11,321 bases of DNA from an uncultured Bacillaceae bacterium. Lineage in GTDB: Bacteria; Bacillota; Bacilli; Bacillales; Cytobacillaceae. The notes under the pieces are model-generated. The model made no database searches, was not told the origin of the DNA, and worked only from the letters and a program-made list of their open reading frames with translations. Location: positions 1 to 11,321 of the forward strand of contig CALKIU010000022.1 of NCBI GenBank assembly GCA_937995745.1. Reading direction: 5' to 3'. Made by a program: the position numbers and the translations under genes. Positions 1-5,624 of this stretch are shown here, piece by piece (position 1 is the stretch's first letter; the number at the start of each line of letters is the position of its first letter).

Positions 1-1722
1 GATTAGCGATTTGGTGATGGCAACCCCTTCCTGCATGGAGCGGACCGGATCGTCCTTCAATTTTGCCATCCGTTCGCGGATTTCAGGCGCGATTTTGATG
101 CCGGGCACCTCATTATGCAAATATTCGGCATTCCGGTGTCCGGTCAGGGGCATTAAGCCGATATAAATCGGGGCTTTCAAATGTTTTGTAGCTTCATATA
201 CTTCAATAATTTTTTCTTCAGAATAGACGGGCTGGGTAATAAAATAGTCCGCGCCGCACTTTATTTTCTTTTCCATCCGTTTAACCGCTTTTTCGATGGA
301 TTTGACATTGGGATTAAAAGCCGCTGCCACGGAAAAGACGCCTTTTTGGCCGAGGTCTTTTCCGGAGAAGGATAAACCTTCATTAAATTGTTTGATCATT
401 TCAATTAACTCGAAAGATGTCAGATCGTAAACAGAAGAAGCTCCGGGGAAGTCGCCAATCCTCGCCGGATCGCCCGTAATGGCCAGCACATCGTGGAGGC
501 CCAGTACATGCAGGCCCATCAGATGGGACTGCAAACCGATAATGTTTCGGTCCCGGCAGGTGATATGAATGACCGGCCGCAAACCGATCTTTGTTTTCGT
601 CAAATATCCCAAGGCCGAATTGGAAATCCGCGGCGATGCCAGGGAATTATCCGCCAGCGTGATGGCATCAATGCCGGCTTTTTTCAATTCTCTGGCGCCT
701 TCGAAAAATTTTTCCGTATGAAGTTTTCGGGGCGGATCCAGCTCGACAATGACAGACGGCCTTTGTTTGACAATGGTTTGCAAAGGCGGTTCAGTGCGAA
801 CGGGTTTTTTCGGTTTGACCACAACGGGCTCCTTAACTACTACTTTGACTTCTTTTTGAACGACAACCGGAGCGCCTTTCAGTTCGTCTGCCAGTGCTTT
901 AATGTGGGCGGGGGTGGTCCCGCAGCAGCCGCCGATCAAGCGCACGCCCTGTTTCCGGAAAGCCTGGGCCGTATCCCGGAAGTATTCGGCGTTTTTTTCA
1001 AACTGGATTTTTCCGTCTTTGAATAACGGAAATCCTGCATTAGGATAGGCAGACAAATAGGCTTTTTTGGGAATGTTGACTTGTTCCAGGCTTTTTAACA
1101 TATGATGGGGACCAAGGCGGCAGTTCAAACCGACCACGTCGGCGCCGAGACTTTCCAACCGTTCAAAAGCCTCGTTCAGCGGCGTTCTGTCTTGCAGGAT
1201 GCCGATCTCTTGCAAAGTGACATGGGTGATAATCGGCAAATCTGTTTCTTTGCGGGCGATTTTCAGGACAGTTTCCAATTCTTCCAAATCGTAATAGGTT
1301 TCAAACAAAATGCCGTCCACATCTTCTTCCAGCAAGACAAACAACTGCTCCCTGACGCTCGCGATGATGTCCTCCAATGGAACGGTCAAGGGCCTTATGC
1401 CTCTGTTTCCGCCGATGGTTCCCAACACAAAAATTTCTTTGCCGGCAGCTTCCCTGGCAATTTTAACGGCTGCCCGGTTTATTTCTTTCACTTGATCTTC
1501 CAATCCGTACCGTTGCAGTTTATATGCATTGGCCGCGTATGTATTCGTCTGGATGACATCGGCACCGGCTTCGATGTAGGCCCTGTGGATGTTCAATATA
1601 TCTTCAGAATGGGAAAGATTCAATTCTTCAAAACAAGTGCCCGTGCCGTAAGAGTAAAGCAGCGTTCCCATTGCACCGTCCGCTATTAAAATTTGATCTT
1701 TTAATTTTTCCAACAGAGTCAT
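1..1722 (-). CDS. yitJ: Bifunctional homocysteine S-methyltransferase / 5,10-methylenetetrahydrofolate reductase, 3' end cut off by window
   Basis: The frame is open from an ATG at 1722 to the window edge (574 codons). From memory, B. subtilis YitJ has about 612 residues, so roughly 40 C-terminal residues are missing. Residues 1-280 form a Pfam S-methyl_trans domain: DGAMGTLLYSYG near the N terminus, GLNC with Cys201, and GGCCG with Cys266 and Cys267, the expected three zinc ligands. Residues 320-574 form a MetF-like reductase with VELDPP at 326-331, ITGDP at 415-419 and a GADYF/TQPV segment at 489-498, consistent with FAD and folate binding. The two halves together would make methylene-THF into methyl-THF and methylate homocysteine. 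The start is set by GGAGGG placed 9 bases upstream. The gene follows metI on the same strand after 161 bases with no convincing terminator, so it probably shares the S-box-controlled transcript. The linker at about 283-313 is unusually rich in Val, Lys and Pro. Confidence 0.95.
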   Translation of the reverse strand, partial: MTLLEKLKDQILIADGAMGTLLYSYGTGTCFEELNLSHSEDILNIHRAYIEAGADVIQTNTYAANAYKLQRYGLEDQVKEINRAAVKIAREAAGKEIFVLGTIGGNRGIRPLTVPLEDIIASVREQLFVLLEEDVDGILFETYYDLEELETVLKIARKETDLPIITHVTLQEIGILQDRTPLNEAFERLESLGADVVGLNCRLGPHHMLKSLEQVNIPKKAYLSAYPNAGFPLFKDGKIQFEKNAEYFRDTAQAFRKQGVRLIGGCCGTTPAHIKALADELKGAPVVVQKEVKVVVKEPVVVKPKKPVRTEPPLQTIVKQRPSVIVELDPPRKLHTEKFFEGARELKKAGIDAITLADNSLASPRISNSALGYLTKTKIGLRPVIHITCRDRNIIGLQSHLMGLHVLGLHDVLAITGDPARIGDFPGASSVYDLTSFELIEMIKQFNEGLSFSGKDLGQKGVFSVAAAFNPNVKSIEKAVKRMEKKIKCGADYFITQPVYSEEKIIEVYEATKHLKAPIYIGLMPLTGHRNAEYLHNEVPGIKIAPEIRERMAKLKDDPVRSMQEGVAITKSLI

Positions 1723-1883
1723 GATAGCTCCCTCCAGTTAACGCAAAGCTGCGCACACGTCGTAATATTAAGAACATTTTATCAAACAAACAGTTATTTT
1801 TCTTTCTTTTTTAAAAGGTATATCCGGCAAATTTTCCGTGTGCAAACTGTGCATGGTACGGGTCGGGAACGCTGCCGTTCTCG

Positions 1884-2987
1884 TCAATATTTCATCGCTT
1901 CCATCAGGGCCTGATTCAAATCCTTGATGAGGTCGGACGCATTTTCAATGCCCACAGAGAACCGCAACAGGCGATTGTCAACCCCGGTCGCCAGCCGGAC
2001 GTCTTCGGGAATGTCGGCATGTGTCTGCGTTGCCGGGAAAGTGATAAAACTTTCCACTCCGCCAAGACTTTCGGCAAAAGTGATCAATTTTAAATTTTTC
2101 AAGAAAGGATTGACCCATTCTTCTTTTTGCAGACGGAATGAGAGCATGCCTCCGCGCCCGGGATAAAGTGTTTCCGTCACCGCTTCATGCCTGTTCAAGA
2201 ATTTGATGATTTCCTTGGCGTTTTGTTCATGCTTTTCCATCCTCAAGGCCAATGTTTTCATCCCGCGGATTAACAGCCAGGAATCGAACGGGCTGAGGAC
2301 GGCTCCGATGGAATTATGGTAGAATGCTATTTTTTCGCATAATTCTTTGCCTTTGGCGACAATAAGACCGGCGAGCAAATCGTTATGGCCTCCCAAATAT
2401 TTTGTTGCGCTGTGAATGACTATATCGGCACCTTCCGTGAGCGGTTTTTGTATGTAGGGAGTGTAAAAAGTGTTATCCACGATTAATAACAGTCCGTGTT
2501 TGCGGGCGATTTCAGCCACCTTTCCAATATCGGTTTTTTCCATGAGCGGATTGGTCGGGGTTTCCAAAAAAATCGCCTTCGTCTTTTCGGTGATTTCCGT
2601 GCGGATTTGTTCCGGTTCTTCCGTTTGGAGGTATTTCACTTTCAACCCCCAATTTTCAACGGCTTTTTCCAGCAACCGGTATGTACCGCCATACAAATCG
2701 CGGGAAACGATCCATTCATCGCCTGTCCGGAAAAGGGAAAGCACGGTCATAATCGCCGCCATTCCCGAAGAACAGGCAAATCCTTGATCTCCTTCTTCCA
2801 GATCGGCAATGGCTTGTTCTACTATCTGTCTGGTCGGATTTCCCGTGCGAATATAATCATACCCGGTTGTTTCTCCGATGCCGCTGTGTCTGTAAGCAGT
2901 TGAAAAGTAAACCGGGGGATTGATCGCGCCGGTTTTTTCATCGGAACCGTTGCCGATTTGCACAAGTTTCGTTTCAATATTGTACAT
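1884..2987 (-). CDS. metI: PLP-dependent cystathionine gamma-synthase / O-acetylhomoserine thiolyase MetI
   Basis: The product is 367 residues, close to the B. subtilis MetI length, and aligns with it from memory over its whole length. It belongs to the Cys/Met metabolism PLP enzyme family and makes cystathionine or homocysteine from an acylated homoserine. Visible hallmarks are SSGMAA at 73-78, the active-site loop DLYGGTYR at 97-104, Asp171 in DNTF (contacting the pyridine nitrogen) and Lys196 in HSATKYLGGHND (Schiff-base lysine). The ATG at 2987 is chosen because AAAGGAGTG lies at the right distance and the protein then begins like known MetI. The same frame stays open up to 3251, but that would translate the SAM riboswitch and terminator, so the longer start is rejected. 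Transcription comes from the promoter at 3345-3373 through the S-box. yitJ follows; no metC lies between them, unlike the metI-metC pair of B. subtilis. Confidence 0.96.
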   Translation of the reverse strand: MYNIETKLVQIGNGSDEKTGAINPPVYFSTAYRHSGIGETTGYDYIRTGNPTRQIVEQAIADLEEGDQGFACSSGMAAIMTVLSLFRTGDEWIVSRDLYGGTYRLLEKAVENWGLKVKYLQTEEPEQIRTEITEKTKAIFLETPTNPLMEKTDIGKVAEIARKHGLLLIVDNTFYTPYIQKPLTEGADIVIHSATKYLGGHNDLLAGLIVAKGKELCEKIAFYHNSIGAVLSPFDSWLLIRGMKTLALRMEKHEQNAKEIIKFLNRHEAVTETLYPGRGGMLSFRLQKEEWVNPFLKNLKLITFAESLGGVESFITFPATQTHADIPEDVRLATGVDNRLLRFSVGIENASDLIKDLNQALMEAMKY

Positions 2988-3160
2988 TGGCGACACTCCT
3001 TTAATTGATTTTTGCCGCAAGGCTTTTTTATTTTTTTTTGCCGGGACCGGAGCCGGCGGGAAGGTTTTCTTAAAAGTTTGAAAGATTGAGTGAGTTTTTC
3101 GCAAGAAGGATGATGGTGTACGGAGAGGCCGCTTGTGCCGGGTGTTTTTTGGCCCCCAGA
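2988..3160 (-). other. Long 5' leader segment between S-box terminator and metI
   Basis: About 170 bases separate the S-box terminator from the metI start codon. The strand has no ATG and no coding signal apart from the fortuitous extension of the metI frame. A short GC-rich inverted repeat (GCCGG/CCGGC) lies around 3043-3060 just upstream of an A-rich tract; it lacks a U-run on the transcribed strand and is not a terminator. The metI ribosome binding site lies just inside the 3' end of this segment. I see no further recognisable element. Confidence 0.5.
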
Positions 3161-3190
3161 AAACAAAAAAGTCTTCTAAGAAGAAGACTT
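3161..3190 (-). terminator. Rho-independent terminator of the SAM-I riboswitch expression platform
   Basis: On the minus strand AAGTCTTC (3190-3183) and GAAGACTT (3176-3169) form an 8-bp stem with a 6-base loop, followed directly by TTTTTTGTTTT. The 5' half of the stem can instead pair with GACTT and AAGAAG just upstream (3219-3203), which is the 3' strand of aptamer helix P1 and its flank. This gives an antiterminator that excludes both P1 and the terminator. Confidence 0.9.
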
Positions 3191-3211
3191 TTGCGCAATT
3201 ACAAGTCATCC

Positions 3212-3319
3212 TTCTTATCTTCCAAGTGGTTCCACTTGCCGGAATTAGCACCTTGTCATCGTCACGACAGGTTGCTGAGGCTTCATCGGGCCGGTCCCTC
3301 GACCTCTCTTGATAAGAAT
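3212..3319 (-). promoter_or_regulatory. SAM-I (S-box) riboswitch aptamer controlling metI-yitJ
   Basis: On the minus strand P1 is formed by TTCTTATC (3318-3311) and GATAAGAA (3219-3212). After the 5' strand comes AAGAGAGGTCGAGGGACCGG, then CCCGATGAAGCCTCAGCAACC, the conserved S-box core carrying the kink-turn and SAM-binding segments. Two further hairpins follow, including AAGTGG/CCACTT around 3221-3237. The aptamer length of about 108 bases is normal. When SAM is bound P1 is stable and the terminator at 3161-3190 forms; when SAM is low the antiterminator allows metI and yitJ to be read. The element is in the position expected for a methionine operon of Bacillota. Confidence 0.97.
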
Positions 3320-3344
3320 TTTCGTAAGTATTCAGTTTTCACTA

Positions 3345-3373
3345 ACTTTACTATACTAAAGTTGTTATGTCAA
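3345..3373 (-). promoter_or_regulatory. Sigma-A promoter of the S-box / metI transcript
   Basis: The minus strand has a perfect TTGACA (3373-3368), a 17-base spacer and TAAAGT (3350-3345). Transcription would start near 3338, about 20 bases upstream of helix P1, which suits an S-box leader. Confidence 0.75.
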
Positions 3374-3537
3374 TAATAAAATGGAAAAACTGCATGATAT
3401 ATACAAACTTTGACAAAAAATAAAAATATCAAGGGCAGTTTGTACTAAAGATTCATGAAATCATCATATTTATGAGATAAGAAGTCAGAAAATTTAATTT
3501 ATAATAATAATAGTGATAGCTATTGGAGGGAACGGTC

Positions 3538-3774
3538 ATGCAATTAAGAGGCCAATTGCATCATTATTATTGTGAATGCAGGCAAAATGGGGGGAGTTGT
3601 GTGGGGATCAGAATTGAGTTGTTTGATTCCGGAAGCATTTTTCAAAAAGCCGATGTTTGCGGCCATCTGGATATGCCCTTTGCACCGATAGAAACCATCG
3701 AGTCCTACATAAAAGAAAAAAGGCATTACCCGTCCTCACCGGTTCTCCACAACAACAATCTGCCCGACTTGTAA
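3538..3774 (+). CDS. Hypothetical small cysteine-rich protein (78 aa)
   Basis: I do not recognise this family. The ATG at 3538 is preceded by GGAGGG (3525-3530) at good spacing; an in-frame TTG at 3523 overlaps the binding site and is not credible. The product is soluble-looking, without a signal peptide or membrane segment. It has a CxC pair (Cys12, Cys14) followed by Cys21 and Cys41 with nearby histidines (His8, His9, His43), so metal binding or a redox role is possible but not shown. The C-terminal 20 residues are polar and probably disordered. It is transcribed divergently from metI. A TATAAT at 3500-3505 may be its -10 box, but no good -35 box sits at the correct distance; a TTGACA at 3410 is too far upstream. 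An inverted repeat covers the start codon (3538-3561). Confidence 0.65.
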   Translation: MQLRGQLHHYYCECRQNGGSCVGIRIELFDSGSIFQKADVCGHLDMPFAPIETIESYIKEKRHYPSSPVLHNNNLPDL

Positions 3775-3827
3775 AAATCAGACTGTCGTTCGTTTATTTT
3801 TTGAATTGCAACGAAGCAAATAAAAAA

Positions 3828-3910
3828 GGGCTGTCCGAAAAGGCACAGCGCTGTTATGCTTTTTCCGGCGGACTGTACGGTCCGGCGCAAGGGGAAATGT
3901 ATGACAGCCC
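3828..3910 (-). terminator. Branched stem-loop terminator downstream of sda
   Basis: GGGCTGTC (3828-3835) and GACAGCCC (3903-3910) form a closing helix. On the minus strand this helix is followed by TTTTTTATTTG, so it should end sda transcription. Inside it lie two more hairpins: 3837-3845 with 3857-3865 (9 positions, one G-U in plus-strand RNA) and CGGAC/GTCCG at 3869-3873 and 3880-3884. The structure resembles a three-way junction, which is larger than a usual terminator. No other terminator was found for the 78-residue gene on the plus strand. Confidence 0.6.
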
Positions 3911-3939
3911 GAACGTTGCGATTTTGCATGCCGGAGAGG

Positions 3940-4071
3940 CTATTTTTTGAACGGCTTTAATCCCCGTCTTTTAATTTCATCTTTGAGAAGTTTAATCCAT
4001 GCTTTGTCTTTGCCGGATTTTACCGCTTCCCGATAGGAAAAAATCAATTGTTCATTGCTCATGATTTTCAA
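3940..4071 (-). CDS. sda: Sda-type sporulation histidine kinase inhibitor (43 aa, TTG start)
   Basis: A short ORF encodes a 43-residue helical-hairpin protein. With the TTG at 4071 as start it reads MKIMSNEQLIFSY, aligning without gaps to the recalled B. subtilis Sda start MRKLSDELLIESY. A second match is DEIKRRGL at 28-35 versus NEIKRRSL in Sda. GGGGGG lies 8 bases upstream of this TTG, whereas the internal ATG at 4062 is too far from it. In B. subtilis Sda binds the dimerisation/phosphotransfer domain of KinA and blocks the phosphorelay to Spo0A when DNA replication is perturbed; I infer the same role here. The middle of the hairpin (SGKDKA) differs from the B. subtilis sequence. The gene stands alone between divergent and convergent neighbours. 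No DnaA box could be seen upstream, and no good promoter beyond a possible TACAAT at 4120-4115. Confidence 0.8.
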   Translation of the reverse strand: MKIMSNEQLIFSYREAVKSGKDKAWIKLLKDEIKRRGLKPFKK

Positions 4072-4150
4072 ATGAACATACCCCCCGGAAAAGGAAAGAG
4101 TTTCATTTATGTATATTGTAAAGATATTTGAAGTATTTTTCTATTTATTT

Positions 4151-4186
4151 ATTAAAAATTTAATAAATTTTTAATATTTATTAAAT
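4151..4186. repeat. Overlapping A+T-only inverted repeats between sda and the 68-aa gene
   Basis: ATTAAAAATTTA (4151-4162) and its exact reverse complement TAAATTTTTAAT (4164-4175) are separated by one base. A second perfect repeat, ATTTAATAAAT (4158-4168) with ATTTATTAAAT (4176-4186), overlaps it with a 7-base loop. The two folds exclude each other. The tract contains only A and T and sits in the divergent promoter region. Confidence 0.75.
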
Positions 4187-4195
4187 AAATGTAAC

Positions 4196-4211
4196 AGAGC
4201 GTTTTCGCTCT
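4196..4211. repeat. Small perfect hairpin AGAGCG-TTTT-CGCTCT
   Basis: A 6-bp perfect stem with a 4-base loop lies between the A+T-rich repeats and the promoter of the 68-residue gene. On the plus strand it is followed by only a short pyrimidine tract (TTCCTG), so terminator activity would be weak. Confidence 0.45.
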
Positions 4212-4225
4212 TTCCTGTAAACCGG

Positions 4226-4255
4226 TTGCAGTTTCTTGTTGCTAACGATTATAAT
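4226..4255 (+). promoter_or_regulatory. Putative sigma-A promoter of the 68-aa gene
   Basis: TTGCAG (4226-4231), an 18-base spacer and a perfect TATAAT (4250-4255) precede the gene, predicting a start near 4262 and a leader of about 30 bases. The -35 box is imperfect. Confidence 0.55.
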
Positions 4256-4291
4256 AACGGTGGATGCGCAAAGCAGGAAGGAGCTGTAAAG

Positions 4292-4498
4292 ATGAGACAT
4301 TTGAAGTGGCATCAATCTCCCGTGATTAAAAAAGTAAAATGCCTGCATACGAATGCAAAAAAATATATTGTCAGCAATTCATTAACCCCGGGAAAAATAT
4401 ATGATGTGATTAATGAAACGGAAGAATTTTATTTTATTATTGATGACACCGGGAAAGTGGGAGGATTCTACAAGGATTATTTTGAAACCGTCCAGTAA
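4292..4498 (+). CDS. Conserved small Bacillaceae protein of unknown function (68 aa)
   Basis: The ATG at 4292 is chosen because GGAAGGAG lies just upstream; an in-frame GTT-rich extension to 4226 has no binding site and overlaps the likely promoter. The product has a KKVKCLHTNAKKYIV core, then GKIYDVINETEEFYFIIDD and KVGGFYKDYFE. The alternation of short beta strands with a GKxYDV turn suggests a small SH3-like barrel. From memory it resembles small Bacillus proteins grouped as DUF6501, but I could not check this. No catalytic residues, signal peptide or membrane segment is seen. It is transcribed alone and ends before a bidirectional terminator shared with yidC. Confidence 0.8.
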   Translation: MRHLKWHQSPVIKKVKCLHTNAKKYIVSNSLTPGKIYDVINETEEFYFIIDDTGKVGGFYKDYFETVQ

Positions 4499-4571
4499 GG
4501 GAGGACGGGCGGTTGTTTACTTTGAACCGGTGTATGAGGGAAGACGTATTTGCGGCAAATATTTTTAAAGA

Positions 4572-4618
4572 GGCGGGAAATTTTAAGGCTGGATGCCGGA
4601 CGTGAAAAATTTTCCGCC
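4572..4618 (+). repeat. 13-bp inverted repeat downstream of the 68-aa gene
   Basis: GGCGGGAAATTTT (4572-4584) pairs with AAAATTTTCCGCC (4606-4618); in plus-strand RNA all 13 positions pair, with one G-U. The 21-base loop contains a further GGC/GCC hairpin (4587-4597). No U-run follows, so it may protect the 3' end of the message ahead of the true terminator. Confidence 0.5.
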
Positions 4619-4633
4619 GGTGCGCAGCGGTTC

Positions 4634-4668
4634 AAAAAACGCCTGTTGCATTAAGCGACAGGCGTTTT
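4634..4668. terminator. Bidirectional rho-independent terminator between the 68-aa gene and yidC
   Basis: CGCCTGTTGC (4640-4649) and GCGACAGGCG (4655-4664) form a 10-bp stem with one T-G pair and an ATTAA loop. It is flanked by AAAAAA on the left and TTTT on the right, so it can end transcription from both sides, as fits two convergent genes. Confidence 0.88.
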
Positions 4669-4716
4669 GTGTTACGCGGCCGGTTGTTTATAAAGTTCAT
4701 TACCGTTTGAAAACAT

Positions 4717-5508
4717 TCAGGCTTTATCAGGCTTGGTTTCTCCGGACGGAATTTGCGAAGTGCTGTAGAGCTTCCTTCCGATCATGGTCTGGAAAATGAG
4801 AAATATTCCGCCCACCGTCCAGTATAACGGAAGAGCAGCCGGGGCATTTAAGGAAATAAATACAATCATCATCGGGGAAATCAACCCCATAAATTTCATT
4901 TGTTCCCGGCTGGCTTCAGGCATAGTCCGCATCGACACTTTAAATTGGAGATAGTAAACGAGTCCCGCAATGGCCGTGAGAAGCAGATCGGGCTGTCCAA
5001 GGCTGAACCAGAGAAATGAATGGGAGGCAATTTCTTCCGAACGGATGATTGCGTAATAAAAGCCCATCAAGATCGGCATCTGGATAAGAATCGGCAAACA
5101 GCCCATCTGCAAAGGGTTGACATTATACTTTTTATATAATCCGAGCATTTCCTGTTGCAAACGCTGCTGCTCGGCCTGGTTTTTTGCTTTCTTCAATTTT
5201 TCCTGAATGGCTTCCATTTCCGGTTTTAATAAATCCATTTTTTCTTTCAGGCTTTGCTGGTTTTTGTACTGGCGCAGCATCAACGGCAAAAGCAATAATC
5301 GGATCAGCAGCGTAATAATGATGATCGACAAACCGTAGTTGCCGTTGAACATTTCGGCAATGCCCCGAATCAAACCGGTAAAAGGGTCAACAAAATATGT
5401 TTGAAAAAAACCGCCTTGTCCTTCCGCCGCATGGACCGTGCAACCGGCAAGAAGAACAGTGATCATTCCCGTGATGAGAACGGCCAAACTTTTTTTACTT
5501 AATTTCAT
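4717..5508 (-). CDS. yidC2: Membrane protein insertase, YidC/Oxa1/Alb3 family (probable YidC2/YqjG type)
   Basis: The 263-residue product is a lipoprotein insertase that places membrane proteins into the bilayer alone or with Sec. Residues 1-22 are a lipoprotein signal ending in the lipobox LLAGC, with Cys23 lipidated. The 60KD_IMP-type core follows: TM near 58-77 containing the conserved groove arginine Arg70, a basic cytoplasmic coiled hairpin at 83-130, NPLQMGCLPILIQMPI at 131-146 leading into the second TM, then TMs near 172-188, 207-221 and 224-244. The C-terminal tail is short. The ATG at 5508 has GGAGGAAAAG just upstream; a start at 5526 would run over that site. An ORF resembling the arrest peptide MifM lies 60 bases upstream, which argues for the inducible YidC2/YqjG paralogue rather than the constitutive SpoIIIJ. 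That assignment is inferred from context, not from the core sequence. Confidence 0.93.
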   Translation of the reverse strand: MKLSKKSLAVLITGMITVLLAGCTVHAAEGQGGFFQTYFVDPFTGLIRGIAEMFNGNYGLSIIIITLLIRLLLLPLMLRQYKNQQSLKEKMDLLKPEMEAIQEKLKKAKNQAEQQRLQQEMLGLYKKYNVNPLQMGCLPILIQMPILMGFYYAIIRSEEIASHSFLWFSLGQPDLLLTAIAGLVYYLQFKVSMRTMPEASREQMKFMGLISPMMIVFISLNAPAALPLYWTVGGIFLIFQTMIGRKLYSTSQIPSGETKPDKA

Positions 5509-5509
5509 T

Positions 5510-5624
5510 TCTTTTCCTCCGTACATATGAAGTATTATCCGTTCCGATAAGGTCGCATATAAACTGCTTCATCTGGTTTGCGGCGAGAAATGATACAGAC
5601 CGCACTTGGCACCGGGGAAAAAGA
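5510..5624 (-). promoter_or_regulatory. Predicted hairpin sequestering the yidC ribosome binding site
   Basis: On the minus strand TCTTTTTCCCCG (5624-5613), within the 3' part of the MifM-like ORF, is complementary to CGGAGGAAAAGA (5521-5510), the yidC Shine-Dalgarno region. Eleven of twelve positions pair, one as G-U, with one C-A mismatch. The intervening 91 bases hold smaller hairpins, including ATGAAG/CTTCAT and TTATC/GATAA. The left strand begins only six bases after the GGA codon that ends the acidic DDEDG segment, so a ribosome stalled there would cover it and free the binding site. Confidence 0.7.

Noticed and set aside
493..1689. Long plus-strand ORFs of 177 and 195 codons
   Set aside because: They lie antisense to yitJ, which is a full match to a known enzyme; no binding sites or family features.
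1723..1883. A second S-box or terminator between metI and yitJ
   Set aside because: No S-box core sequence and no stem followed by a U-run is present; only weak short inverted repeats.
2988..3251. N-terminal extension of MetI by 88 residues
   Set aside because: It would translate the SAM riboswitch and terminator; a good ribosome binding site precedes the start at 2987, where similarity to MetI begins.
4072..4200. DnaA boxes upstream of sda
   Set aside because: No TTATCCACA-like sequence was found on either strand by eye.
4513..4605. 30-codon plus-strand ORF from TTG 4513, right after the 68-aa gene
   Set aside because: A GGGAGGA precedes it, but the product has no recognisable feature and the frame ends inside an inverted repeat; coding is not supported.
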